Below, piece by piece: positions 48,621-60,457 of a stretch of 64,000 nt of DNA (position 1 is the stretch's first letter; every line of letters begins with the position of its first letter). Under the pieces are notes generated by a model, which had not been told where the DNA came from, did no database searches, and saw only the letters and a list, made by a program, of their open reading frames with translations. Position numbers and translations under genes: made by a program. This DNA comes from Pinus tabuliformis (taxonomy: Eukaryota; Streptophyta; Pinopsida; Pinales; Pinaceae). The stretch covers positions 87,898,069 through 87,962,068 of the forward strand of contig CM062820.1 in NCBI GenBank assembly GCA_031772625.1, written 5' to 3'.

Positions 48621-49974
48621 GACTCAATTATCAAAGTGGATGGGTAACAAAGTGTATTTTGATTCGATGAAGTGAGCTAATTCTATTGACACATGTTAAA
48701 CCGCATTCAATTTTTTTTGTTTTTGGTCAATAATAATTATTGTTGAGTTTATGATTGTTTTGATTTATATGTTTCTCTCCCTTTCTGTTTACCTTTAAAA
48801 ATCTATTTACTTTTAGTTTATACTCATATCATAAGTTTAGTCCAACATGATGATTAGTAATTGAGATTAAATTATATTTCTTAGATGTATTTTCATTTTT
48901 TTATACTCACTTGCAAGGAAAACCTTCTTAGCCTCTAGATCAAGGGTGAAACTATATTTCAATTTCTATTAGTCTATGCTTTAAAATGAAAGCAGAGTGA
49001 TTATGATGACTAAGAAACTTGATGTGGAATTAATTTTTTTGAACTATTTATTAACTTTTGTGAAGTAATTCTATTCTAAATATTGATATAATTGTATAAT
49101 CAATGGAGTTATAGCATTGAGAAATAGACATACAATGTATATACAATTGTACAATTTCATATAGAATGATTAACTTTTTAAATAGTATAGTGCATATAGC
49201 ACCAATATTCTAGGATTTGGATAAGAAATATAGCTAGAGCTAATATTTTAGTTTTGTATCTATGAGAGGATATTTCCTTACTAACTGTGAATGCAACACA
49301 ATGAAGTGGCACTGGAAGCACGACCATGGATTCTTCCCTTCCAAGTCTAAAACACAAGGTAAGATTGTTAAATGATTTTTCTCTTTTACCCATAATTCTA
49401 TTTTAACCATAAATTCTCTTACTCTGTATGCCACTTTATTTTTGTTTGGTGGAAGAATTTATCTTTTTAAATAGTATGGTGTATAGAATTTATCTTTTTA
49501 AATATACAAAAATAAGGTTATGAATTTATGAACATTTCGAATTAATGTTTTCATATTTTAAATATCATATTATTGCATTAATAGGTTATAAATTTATTAT
49601 TATTTAGAATTATTATTTTCAAATTTAAATTGATGGTATCACATTATAGAGTTAAAAAATAAAAAATAGAGAGCATTGTAATTTGTAATGTTTTAATTCT
49701 AAATTTAATATATATTAAACTAATCAAGTTTGGAGAATTACAATTTTTTGTATACTTTCATACTACTTTTTAATGTGCCATGTGACAATATCATGTTGAA
49801 TAGGGAAATAATTACACATGTATCACATAGTGAGCATTATATGATTAAAATGTATAGAAAATAGTGATCTTAATTTTCACCTAATGCATTAGTTTAAGTG
49901 TGACAAAATCAATTGATTGTGTTGATTTTAGTGAATATTGTTGTATTGAATTGACTTTAGTATATATTAATGGA
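48621..49974. repeat. Macro-repeat copy R3, AT-rich part
   Basis: Homologous to 39640-41045 along its whole length, with small indels. No coding potential. Confidence 0.8.
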
Positions 49975-50313
49975 TTGGAGGGGGGAAGAGATAGAGATAG
50001 AGAGAGTGTGAGAGAGTTTTTGGGGAGAGAGACAAAGGGAGGTAGGAGAGAAAATGGGGGAGAGAAAGGAAGAGAAATAGGAATCTAGAGAGAGAACGAG
50101 ATAGGGACAGTGAGAGAGGTGGGGAAGAATATAGAGAGAGAAAGGTAGAGAGAGGGGAGGGTGACAAGGGAGAGGTGGAGAGAGAGTGAAGGAGAAAGGA
50201 GAGTGGGAGGAAAGAGATAGAGGGAGAAAATGGAAAGAGAGTGAGAGGAAGAGGAAGAGGGAGGGGGAGATAGATATAGATATATGGATAGAGAGAAGAT
50301 GGAGGGAAAAGAG

Positions 50314-50381
<68 letters not shown>

Positions 50382-50578
50382 AGAAAGATACTGTGCGTTT
50401 GGGGAAGTGAGATAGAGATTAAAACAAGGAGAGATTCAAGGAGATATAGGTATAGATGGAAAGGGGAGAGAGAGGAAAGAATAGAAATATAGAGAGAAGG
50501 AAGGAGAGGAAAAGAGAGAGACATAGAGATATGGGGGATATGGAGGGGGAGAGATAACATGAGAGTGGGAGGGAGGTA
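49975..50578. repeat. Purine-rich (GA) block 3 with (TA)n core
   Basis: About 600 bp, with the same left border (tatatattaatggattgg) as block 1. A 62-bp (TA)n tract lies at 50318-50379. Right border gtacattgactagatgtatg. Confidence 0.9.
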
Positions 50579-51009
50579 GATGTACATTGACTAGATGTAT
50601 GATGCACATTAACTAGATGTATAATGCATGATGTACATTAATTTTAGTTTAATAACAAAAAATTATTGACAACATGTATTGATTTCTATGTTTCAGTAGT
50701 TCAATCATAAATAACGTGAATTTTCATCTTCAATAAAATATTCAATCACCTAAAATGTTTTATTCTTGAAACTATAAACTATTTTAATTGACTAGTACCT
50801 TTTAATGTGTCACATGTCAATGTCATGTTGAATATGGAAGGAATTACAAATCAATCTCATAATGATAATCATACCATTAAAATGTATAGAAAATAGTGAT
50901 TTTAATTTTACCAATGCATTAGTTTAAGTGTAGTTGAATTAAATGATTTCATTGATTTTAGTTAATTTTATTGGATTGCATTGCATTGCATTGATTTTGA
51001 TATATATTA
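50579..51009. repeat. Linker between purine blocks (SINE-free)
   Basis: Equivalent to 41746-42284 without the SINE. The site aligning with the SINE target is 50805-50818 (atgtgtcacatgtc). Confidence 0.75.
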
Positions 51010-51695
51010 TTTGATTGGAAGCGGGGAAGAGATATAGAGGAATAGAGATGGTGAAAGAGTGATGGGGGAAAGAGGTATAGGGAGGTGGGAGAGAAAGGGA
51101 GAGAGAGGAAGGAAGAGAGAGAGGAATCAATAGAGAGAAATAGAAGGGTAACTAGACAGGGGGGGAAAGAGGGAGAGAGCTTGAGAGTGAGGGAAGAAGA
51201 AAAACATAGAAGATAAAGGTGGAGAGGGAGGGGGTAGTTGAGAAGGGAGAGGTGGAGAGAGAGTGATGGCAAGAGGGGAGATAGAGAGAGAGAGAGAGAG
51301 AGAAGGTGAAGAGGGGGGGAGATGAAGACAGAGGTGGATAAATATAGATAGATATTGAGAGAGAGAGTGTATGTTTTATAGAAGAGATAGAGAGACAAAG
51401 GAGGAGCTATGGAGGAAGATAAAGATATAGATGAAGGGGGGAATAGAGGCGAAAAGACATAGATAGAGAGAGGGAGGTAGGGAGAGATAGATATATATAA
51501 AGAGAGAGAACATGGGTGTTTGGGGGTGTGAGATAGAGAGACAAATAAGGAGAGATTTATAAAGACATAGATATAGATGATGGGGGGAGAGAGATGGAAG
51601 ACGAGAGAGAAAGAGAGAATGAAGGAGTGGCCAAAAAAAAGACAAAGAGATGTGGGAGAGGGGGAAGGGGGAAGAGAGAGGAGAGAGGGAGATAT
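51010..51695. repeat. Purine-rich (GA) block 4
   Basis: About 690 bp of plus-strand purines, bordered by ttgatatatattatttgatt and gtacattaactagatgtatg, matching block 2 in position within the unit. Confidence 0.9.
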
Positions 51696-52330
51696 ATGTA
51701 CATTAACTAGATGTATGATGTATGATGTGCATTGATTTCAATGTAAGGACAAAAAAATATTAACAACATGCATTGATTTTTGTGTTATAATAATTCAACC
51801 ATAAATAAAATATTCACTTACCTGAAATATTAGCTTCTTGAAACTATAAACTATTTTTAATTGATTACATTCTTATTATTCCCATTTTAATTCATCATTC
51901 ATCACTATTTGTCACTTTTCATTCAAAACTATGTAATAGAAAACAACTACAATTGAAGCATACTTCAGGTTTAACACTTGACAAGTCACAGTGATTGACT
52001 TTGGAGAAAGATAATATTAATATTGGAGAGCAACACAGACAAGGTATGTTGTTTACTATAATAGATCAAGTTAAGTATTTGAATGATATATGATTTCAAT
52101 AGCCTTTTCCATATGATCAACAAGAAAATATGGAAAAACTTACAGGTTTGACAATAAGAATTATAAAAGAGAATAGTTTGAGATTGAACAAAATGAAGAC
52201 TATTTGTAATTGCCTACATTTATTTTATTCATATTTTTTATCATTCAACACAGTTGTATTTTCACTTTGCATTCAAAATTTTCATTTCATCAATTTTCAT
52301 CACTCAAGTTATTAAAAGTATAACATCCAC
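51696..52330. repeat. Macro-repeat copy R3, distal part
   Basis: Homologous to 43076-43750 (cttgaaactataaactattt, cacttgacaagtcacagtga). Homology fades near 52330. Confidence 0.7.
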
Positions 52331-53444
52331 TAGTTGATTTTTCATGTGAATAAAATAAGACCAAAGTCATGGGACACATATTCCAAGCTAAATGTTGGGA
52401 AAAACATTATAGTGGGCGTCACAAAGGCATTGGAAAAGGAAAAGAGGAAACAATGACATTTAAATATGAAAATAAAGGAAAATATGAGAAAATGAAGGTG
52501 AAGAGACACAGATATCCATGCAAGGGAAATTATAGGAAAAATTAAGGAAAATGAAGAAAACAAAGGTATCAATGATAAAAGGGATTTAGAGAAAATGTTT
52601 CTAGGTTTTTTACATTTTTGGGGTGGATATCTAGTTTATTCTCTCACATTATTACTCTCTCATACACTCTTGCACACTTAGATCATTGTTGGAGAAATCT
52701 AACATTCTATTGGATTTGGAGAAAGGAAAGCAAGCAAAGGAAAACAAGGAAGTGTAAGGAGACAATTGGATCAACAACTATTACTATATATCTTTGTAGG
52801 TAACAAGTTGCATGTGTGATTTCCTGGCCAATTTTCGTGTGGATGGTATGCACATGTGATTCTCTAGTTATGTGTTGTCATTGGCTTCTATATTTTCCCA
52901 GATTTCCATTTCTTGGATAGCCATGGTGTTGTGGGATTCCCACTAGTTATTTTGATTGGTTCTATAGTTCCCTATGGCTATGGGTTGGAAAAAATTCTCT
53001 AGAGCCCTGAAACACTTTGGGTTGAGTTACTAGTTCCTTGAGCCTGCAGGTTGGGACAAATGCTTTGGAGCCTTGTGGCCTGAATTAGTAGTCCCTAGAG
53101 CCACAGGTTGGAACAAACGCTCTGGATCCCTGAATTAGCGATAGGTTGAGGTACTAGTTCCTAGAGGCCTGGAGAACTTAGGTAGAGGCTAATTTGGTTG
53201 ATGTTAGTGATTTCTGGACCATATATATGTGAGATCGCTATGGTTGAGGGTTGATAACTTATGAGTCCTCTTCAAAAGGGTACTCTTAGTTTTTCAATTA
53301 TTTAAAGAGTTGATTTTTTTTACGCAAACATGTGTCTCAAAAATGCAATTGAAACATTACTTCGGCAACATCAAAAAATAATTAAAAAAATATAAATTTT
53401 CATAAAAATTACATTTTTTCATATGAAAAACTTAGTTCCCTTCA
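52331..53444. repeat. Repeat family F, copy a
   Basis: Shares order and sequence with 62271-63345: attccaagctaaatgttggg, then A/G-rich sequence, then acaagttgcatgtgtgattt, then atttcttggatagccatggt. From 52975 to 53180 it has about 60-bp imperfect tandem units around gggttgagttactagttcc. No protein found. Interrupted at 53444 by Gypsy-2 or ending shortly before it. Confidence 0.65.
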
Positions 53445-53478
53445 TGTTATGCTCTTAACCTGCAAAGTAATACCCAAA

Positions 53479-53550
53479 CACAGAATATGCGAAGAAAAGA
53501 TACCCAGAACATAGAATATGCGAAGAAAAGGTACCCAGAACACAGAATAG
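53479..53550. repeat. 31-bp tandem repeat in the Gypsy-2 LTR
   Basis: Two full and one partial unit of agaatatgcgaagaaaag followed by tacccagaaca. Repeated in the other LTR at 59235-59306. Confidence 0.85.
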
Positions 53551-53669
53551 CAATGATTTTATTATTCAGAGAGAAATGTTCACAGGCCTCTTCGAGGGGG
53601 CAACCTCCAATAGAGCAGAGCTCGATTACAAAAACAAGACACGATACTCCTCGCAGGGAGTCTCTATCC

Positions 53670-53677
53670 TTTATATA
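53670..53677 (-). promoter_or_regulatory. TATA box of Gypsy-2 LTR
   Basis: Minus-strand TATATAAA, about midway in the LTR. The identical site at 59426-59433 in the 5' LTR would drive the element's RNA. Confidence 0.6.
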
Positions 53678-53881
53678 TGACTCATACATGCAATACCACG
53701 GGCCAATACCGTGGGTTTTATTAATACCATCTATCTAATACTACCGCCCATTTGCAACTAACTGTGGTCCCGTCATTAATTGCGGGTTAACCACTTACAA
53801 ATATTGATATGGGCTTTATTGACTCTTGACTATGACGTGATCCCATGACATAAATAAGGGGGTTAGGGTGGGACCCTAACA

Positions 53882-53896
53882 TGCCCTCCCCCTTAA
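53882..53896 (-). other. Polypurine tract of Gypsy-2
   Basis: Minus-strand AAGGGGGAGGGCA directly precedes the LTR start TGTTAGGG. Confidence 0.8.
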
Positions 53897-53910
53897 GACT
53901 AGCCTTGTCC

Positions 53911-56900
53911 TCAAGGCTGAAGCTGCGAAAACTGCTGAAGAATAGTGGCTGGTTCAAAAGTTGCATCTTCCGGAGAGGTGTCTTTCCATTTGACGAGGAC
54001 CTCCTATATCATGCGGCCGCGCAGGTGCTTGTCTCGTGTGTCTAGAACCTGTTTGGGTTGAAGCCAGATTGACCCTTCTTCGTCTAATTCAGGTAGACTG
54101 GTTTGAACTCGGCAATTGTTTCCAATCACTTTCTTGAGGCATGATACATGGAAAACTGGATGGATTTTTGCCATAGGGGGCAAAGCCAACTTGTAAGCCA
54201 CTTCTCCAATGCGTTGAAGTACTTGGTATGGTCCATAGAATTTTGGAGCGAGCTTTTGGCAACCCTTATCTTTGAGTGATGTTTGCTTATATGGTTGCAG
54301 CCTCAAAAAGACCTGATCCCCTTCTTGAAATTGGCGCTTTGAGCGATGTTGGTCGGCCTGTTGCTTCATGCGATTCTGAGCTTGATGAAGATTCTCGCGA
54401 AGATGGGCGAGCATGGTTGCGCGGTGTTGTAGGAGTTGATCCACTGCTTGTACTTTGGAGCATCCCTTGAGATAAGAAGTAGGGGAAGGCAGACGTTGAC
54501 CATAGACTGCTTCATAGGGAGTCATTTTGGTGGTGGCATGATAGTTGGTGTTATACCACCATTCAGCCAGAGGTAACCACTGTGCCCAAAGGTGTTGCTT
54601 TTCTGAAGTGAAACACCTAAGGTAGGTTTCTAGACATTTGTTGACGGCTTCGGTTTGACCATCTGTTTGCGGATGATATGAAGTACTGAGTTTGAGTTGA
54701 GTGCCTTGTATTTTGAAGAGTTCCTGCCAAAAATTGCTGGTGAAGATCGGGTCGCGGTCGGAGACTATAGAAGTGGGCATGCCATGTAATTTGAAGATAT
54801 GATCCATGAAAGTTTGAGCAACCAAGGTAGGTGTAAACGGGTGGGGTAGGGTGCAGAAATGAGCATACTTCGACAATCGATCCACAACCACCATGACGAC
54901 TGACTTGTTCCCTGACTTTGGAAGACCTGTAATGAAATCCATAGAAACCTCCGTCCAAATTGAGGCTGGAATGGGCAATGGTTGTAAGGTGCCTGGTGTG
55001 TTGACGGTTTCCCCTTTGTGGCGTTGACAGACATCACATTCGGCTACGAAAGTAAGGACATCCTTTTTCATGCCTGCCCAAAAGAATGATCTTCTGGTGC
55101 GAGCATACGTCTTCTGAAAGCCCGAATGTCCTGCAATGGGAGATGAGTGCAATTCTGCCAAAAGGCAACTTTTGAGGGTAGATGTTGGTGATATTACCAC
55201 TTTGTCCTTGTAGCGAAGAATATCATTCTGCCACGAGTAGCCCTTGCAGGAATTAGGATCTACCTTCAATTGAGAAATGAGTTGGGAGAGCCCTGTGTGT
55301 GAAAAACATTCCCTGCGAGCCTCTTCAATCCAGTCTGGAATGGGGAGGGAAATTGCGAGCAGACTACTTTCCTCCTCAAATTGGCGCGACAATGCATCTG
55401 CTACACTGTTGTCTTTCCCTTTCTTGTAAATGATCTCATAATCATATCCCAGCATTTTGGCTAACCATTTATTTTGTTGTGGGGAGGATAGGCGTTGCTC
55501 CAAAAAATATTTAAGACTGTGATGATCTGAGCGGATTTGGAAACGTCGCCCCAATAAGTAAGGTCGCTAGGTCTCGACTGCATGTAAGATGGCCATCATT
55601 TCCTTCTCGTAGGTAGATTGGCCCAGATTCCTCCCACTGAGTTGTTGGCTGGTGAAGGCCAATGGTCGCCCTTCCTGCATTAAGACCGCTCCAATACCTG
55701 TACCCGAAGCATCACATTCAATGACAAAGGATTTGGTGAAGTCAGGTAGTGCTAAGACGGGAGTGGAACACATGGCATTTTTTAGAGCGGTAAATGCCTG
55801 TTGTGCTTCCTCGTTCCAGAAGAAGGAATTTTTCTTTAGGAGTTGAGTGAGGGGCTTTGCTATGCGGCCATAGTTGCGGACAAATTTATGATAATAGCCT
55901 GTTAGACCCAAAAATCCTCTCAAGCTCTTCAAGGTCTTAGGTTGAGGCCATTCTTGCATTGCCTGGATCTTTTTGGGGTCCACCTTGACACCTTCACGCC
56001 CCACAATGTGGCCCAAATACTCAACTTCTTCCATGCCAAACGAACACTTAGACATCTTGACAAATAATTTATGCTGGCGGAGCAGTTGCAAGAGTAGATC
56101 TACATGCTGAAGATGTGCCGCCCAAGTGCCACTATAGATGAGGATGTCATCGAAGAAGACCAGGACAAATTTTCTGAGATATGGTTTGAGGAGGTGATTC
56201 ATAAGGCTCTGAAAAGTAGAGGGGGCATTACAGAGACCAAATGGCATTACCAGGAACTCATAATGGCCTTCATGAGTTCTGAAAACCGTCTTGGGAATGT
56301 CGACTTCCTTCATGCGAATTTGGTGGTAGCCTGAGCGAAGATCCAACTTAGTGAAGAATTGAGCCCCAATTAGTTCGTCCAGCAAATCGTCAACCACCGG
56401 GATGGGAAGTTTATCTTTGACTGCCAACTTATTGAGGGCCCTGAAGTCGGGACACATCCGCCACTCCCCATCTTTCTTGAGGACCATGACCACTGGGGAT
56501 GAATAAGGACTAATGCTGGGACGAATGACACCTGCTTCCAACAATTCCTTGATGATTTTTTCTATTTCATTCTTTTGGGTGAGCGGATATCTGTATGGCC
56601 GCACATTTGGGGGTTGGGCCCCTGGAACCAACGTGATGCTATGATCATGTTCCCCTCGCAAGGGTGGAAGCTCATGAGGCTTATCAAAGACCGTCTGATG
56701 TTTATTTAAAATCTGTTGCATCTCAGGATGAATTGGCAGAGACATGGTTTTGACTACCTGGATGGCATTAAATTGAGCTACCACTCCATGATGGCCCTTT
56801 TTTAACAATTTTTCCATCCTGTGCGAGCTGATGATAGAGGGGGCTCCCGCCTGTAGTCCACGGAGGGTATGTGTGGAGTTGTTCTGCTTAAAACTCATAT

Positions 56901-58272
56901 ATAACTCCTGGAAATCCATTGTGATTGGCCCCAGAGTGCGGAGCCATTCCGCGCCTAGGACAATGTCGCAACCCCCCATGTGTATTGCAAACATGTGGGT
57001 TTTCAACTGATAATCCCCCATTTGAGGTTTGACATTTTCACAGCGGCCTTCACATTTCATTGTGCCCCCATCTGCAATTTGGACTTGGAATTTAGAAACT
57101 GCCCGGACAAAACAATGCGCTGCTTCAGCGATCTTTTGATGGATGAAATTATGGGTACTTCCACTATCAATCAAGACTACTACTGGGCGATGTTTAAGAA
57201 AACCCCTGATTTTGAGAGTTTGAGGGGAAGAAATGCCTGCCAATGCATTTAGCGAAATAATTGGTTCGTCAGATACAATCTCCTTTTGGTTATCTTCTTC
57301 GATCGCCTCCGGTTCCTCAAGTGGTGGATCTTCCTCGGTGGAGCTGTAGTCAGTGGCATCTATTTGAAAAAACTTGGGCTCCTTGCATTTATGACCTGGG
57401 GAATATTTTTCATCACAGTAGTAACATAGTCCTTGCTTCCTTCTTTCGGCCATTTCCGCAGGTGACACCTTTTGAATCTTAAGTGTCTGAGTCGTGTTGG
57501 GAGCCTGTGGGGGACAACCTTTAGCGGGGAAGTTGAGGTGGTTGGATTGGGCTGTTAATGCATGTTCCACCTTACGAGCTACCTGGCAAGCCTCTGTCCA
57601 CGTGGGAGGGTGGTGGAGTAGAACCTGAGCTTTGATGGCTTCTTTCAGACCGCTGATAAAGCATTCCATGTAGAACTCATCTGTGAGACCCTTAGTGCGG
57701 AAGGCTAAGGCTTCAAAAGCGGTAATATATTCATCCAATGTACCCGTCTGTTGGAGCTTAGTGAGACGCCCCAAAAAAGAGTCTTCATGTTCAAAGCGAT
57801 TTCGAAGAGCTTTGGCAAATTGGGCCCAATTTTGAAAATGTCCATTGCAACGCTAATGCCATTCCCCCCATTTCCATCGTTCATTGTCCAAGTACATGGT
57901 GCCCACCACAAGCTTAGTCCCCTCATCTATGATATGATTCAATTGGAAATACTGCTCCATTTGTGCTAGCCATGCGGACGTGTGAGAACCATCAAATTTA
58001 TGCATATCCAACTTGGGAGGTCGCTGACTGGGTGGTGGATGGGTGTGCCAGACGTGGGGAGAGTGGCTAGACTCACCCTCATGGTATTCATGGCGATTAT
58101 TCGCCTCCTCGTGGGCTGGCTTCTTGCCCTTCGAGAGTGCATTCTGTATCTGGATACTTATTCCTTTAATCTCATGTTGTATTTCGTTCACCGAAAATTG
58201 GATGGAGTTCACCTGGTCTTCAATTTTGTCCATCCTTTCATTGGCCATCGCTTGAGCGCGAGTATCTACCAT
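53911..58272 (-). pseudogene. pol: Gypsy-2 gag-pol polyprotein with chromodomain, three TAG stops
   Basis: One frame of 1,454 codons from Met at 58272 to TGA at 53911, interrupted only by TAG codons at 57853, 55567 and 54004. Gag (58272 to about 57300) ends with the chromovirus knuckle CYYCDEKYSPGHKC. Protease follows: VVLIDSGSTHNFIH. RT: SPVVMVLKKDGEWRMCPDFR and catalytic VFFDDILIYS. RNase H: ECDASGTGIGAVL. The integrase zinc finger (HSGFQKTYARTRRSFFW, CDVCQR) leads to the catalytic residues in SMDFITGLPK, SDRDPIFTS and TDGQTEAVN with D,D(35)E spacing. A GPY module (PKFYGPYQVLQ) is followed by a chromodomain (VLDTRDKHLRGRMI, then EVLVKWKDTSPEDATFEPA). The third TAG lies inside the chromodomain. 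All catalytic residues are present. Chromodomains of this class steer integration to marked chromatin. Confidence 0.95.
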
Positions 58273-59186
58273 ACACCAACGTGATGAAAAATTGGGACCA
58301 CCTAAAAATTTTTTACTAAGAAATTGAATGGTACCACCTTGCTCAGCTCGTCGTCCTGATTCTGATGGGCTAGGTCACCAATAAGCGGCCCGGAAGATCT
58401 CAGACTCTTTTTTTTCTTTTTTTGTAAAACTCCTAATGGAGTTTTACACCTTCCTGATCAATACTGCAGTCGCCAAATCCTCAAAATGTCAATGCCGCCA
58501 AAAGTCCTACAAAAATTATATCCAGGTACAGGAACCCTTCACAACTACTCCGATCTGGTGGATCTGAGAGATCTGAATGGTGGGACAACTGCTGTTGCTG
58601 ATCTGATGGAGCTGCAGGACTGATGTCTGCTGCTGCTGCACTTGCTGATCTGGAAGAGATGATGTGTGATCCCCCGATAGAAAGGGAACTATGGTCTTGA
58701 GGAGTGTCAGGTGCTACAGATCGCAATATACATAAGGGTCTGACAGTAGTACTCGGCCCAATGTTTCAGGGCTCTAACTAAGGAGGATCGACCATACCCT
58801 TAGCCGTACAACCCGACTACCCTATCGTACGGGCGAGTAATCTCTCTAAGTGTTGTTCTCGGTGTACTGTAGCCACAAGACGGCCGAAGGTTTATCTATG
58901 GCGAGGTTTCAAGGGAGCTAGGGGGCTTCCTATATACCCAGAGGGTACGTGGAAGACAGTCCGTGCGGGGTTCTGTCTAATGCGCTACTACTCGAAGGGG
59001 TACCCACAGGGGTTACAAGGGAGTCCAACAAACGTGACCACCTCTTGTATTTCCTGTGTGCATGCCTCCCCAAATCCGCAGGTTTATGCGCTTAATGACA
59101 GATCCCGTGGTTTAAAGACGCCGGAACACGTCTCTAGCCAAAAAAAATTTGCTAAAAATTGGAGATCCCACCGAGCCCTGGAAAGT
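58273..59186 (-). other. Gypsy-2 untranslated leader
   Basis: 914 bp between PBS and gag Met, with no credible ORF. It contains the perfect hairpin at 58424-58447 and a nearby sense-strand A-rich tract (58406-58423). Confidence 0.75.
58424..58447 (-). repeat. Perfect 10-bp hairpin in Gypsy-2 leader
   Basis: gtaaaactcc, loop taat, ggagttttac. It lies about 170 bases upstream of gag on the sense strand and is followed there by an A-rich run. It could act in packaging or translation control; this is inference. Confidence 0.8.
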
Positions 59187-59198
59187 GCTCTGATACCA
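59187..59198 (-). other. Gypsy-2 primer-binding site, initiator-Met tRNA
   Basis: Plus-strand gctctgatacca is the exact complement of TGGTATCAGAGC. Two bases from the 5' LTR. Confidence 0.92.
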
Positions 59199-59200
59199 CT

Positions 59201-59637
59201 TGTTATGCTCTTAACCTGCAAAGTAATACCCAAACACAAAATATGCGAAGAAAAGATACCCAGAACATAGAATATGCGAAGAAAAGATACCCAGAACACA
59301 GAATAGCAATGATTTTATTATTCAGAGAGAAATGTTCACAGGCCTCTTCGAGGGGGCAACCTCCAATAGAGCAGAGCTCGATTACAAAAACAAGACACGA
59401 TACTCCTCGCAGGGAGTCTCTATCCTTTATATATGACTCATACATGCAATACCACGGGCCAATACCGTGGGTTTTATTAATACCATCTATCTAATACTAC
59501 CACCCATTTGCAACTAACTGTGGTCCCGTCATTAATTGCGGGTTAACCACTTACAAATATTAATATGGGCTTTATTGACTCTTGACTATGACGTGATCCC
59601 ATGACATAAATAAGGGGGTTAGGGTGGGACCCTAACA
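59201..59637 (-). mobile_element. Gypsy-2 5' LTR
   Basis: 437 bp, same length as 53445-53881, four substitutions. The copy of the LTR tandem repeat and TATA box are retained. Confidence 0.95.
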
Positions 59638-59984
59638 TTTCATGTACATCATGCTCATATATATATTTTAAAAATTACACATTTTAGACTAAGTTATGCT
59701 ACATGAACACACACATAACTCTTAAGATGTGCTAAAATTTGCAAGGACAAGTACTGCATTTAATGGAAAATTGAGAGATTATATGGCACTAATTTTTTTG
59801 CAAAAAAGATCATTAGGAAAATAGCATAATTCTCGACATATTATATTTTTTCTCTGAATTAAAATTCGCAATGCTTATCTGAATTTTGAGGGCTACAATA
59901 CAATAAAAGAGGAAAAACTTAAAATTTCATCACCACATTTCATCCAAAAGTGTAAGCCATCTTCATGCATCCATCCATTTAATA
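59638..59984. other. AT-rich spacer, no feature seen
   Basis: Nothing recognisable on either strand. It continues the sequence left of 53445 if Gypsy-2 is removed. Confidence 0.5.
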
Positions 59985-60285
59985 TTGAGTTTATCATATT
60001 AGGTTTAATATTTGGTTTATAATATTTGGTTTTTTAATATTATGGTTTATAATATTTAGTTTAATATTAGGGTTTGTAATATTGGGTTTAATACAGGTTT
60101 TATAATATTGGGATTAATATTCCAGTTTATAATATTAACCTTTGTAATATTGTGTTTAATATTAGGGTTTAATATTGAGTCTATAATATTGGTTTCAATA
60201 TTAGGGTTTACAATATTGGATTTAATATTAGTGTTTTTAAAATTGGGTTTAATATGAGGATTTAATGTTGCATTTATAATATATT
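59985..60285. repeat. Short-period tandem array of TTTAATATTAGGG-like units
   Basis: About 300 bp of 14-17-bp imperfect units alternating tttaatattagggttt and tataatattggg. Some units contain TTAGGGTTT, which resembles plant telomere repeats, but the 7-bp period is not kept. Confidence 0.75.
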
Positions 60286-60288
60286 TTG

Positions 60289-60457
60289 TGGGGTAGCTTG
60301 TTTGGTGATTAAAGTAATGTGACTCTTAAAGATACAAGGTTCAAATACCCCAAGTTGTGATCTATTTTATAGAGAGGATAATATGTCATAGACACCTACA
60401 TGTTTAGATGTAGCCACGTGTCATGTGAGTTGTTGGTTTCCTCCACGATAAAAAAAT
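60289..60457 (+). mobile_element. tRNA-derived SINE-like element
   Basis: The head gtagcttgtttggtgatta resembles a pol III A box and ggttcaaatacc a B box, about 45 bases apart as in tRNA genes. A short body follows, ending ctccacgataaaaaaa. Length about 170 bp. Target duplications are not clear in the AT-rich flanks. A decayed tRNA gene is less likely because no acceptor stem is seen. Confidence 0.5.

Larger units (their letters stand above)
53445..53881 (-). mobile_element. Gypsy-2 3' LTR
   Basis: TGTTAGGGTCCCACCC...AGAGCATAACA on the minus strand. A TATA-like box (TATATAAA, minus) lies at 53670-53677. A 31-bp tandem repeat occupies 53479-53550. Against the 5' LTR it has G where that has A at all four differing positions on the plus strand. 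Confidence 0.95.
53445..59637 (-). mobile_element. Gypsy-2: nearly intact chromovirus (Ty3/Gypsy)
   Basis: A 6,193-bp element with 437-bp LTRs at 53445-53881 and 59201-59637, flanked by cttca (53440-53444) and tttca (59638-59642), a 5-bp target duplication with one mismatch. Minus-strand order: LTR, initiator-Met PBS, leader, single gag-pol frame with C-terminal chromodomain, PPT, LTR. The LTRs differ at four positions. Very recent by that measure. Confidence 0.95.

Noticed and set aside
59985-60285. Interstitial telomere
   Set aside because: The 7-bp TTTAGGG phase is absent; only scattered resemblance.
60289-60362. Functional tRNA gene
   Set aside because: A- and B-box-like motifs are present, but no acceptor-stem pairing or anticodon stem could be drawn; SINE head fits better.
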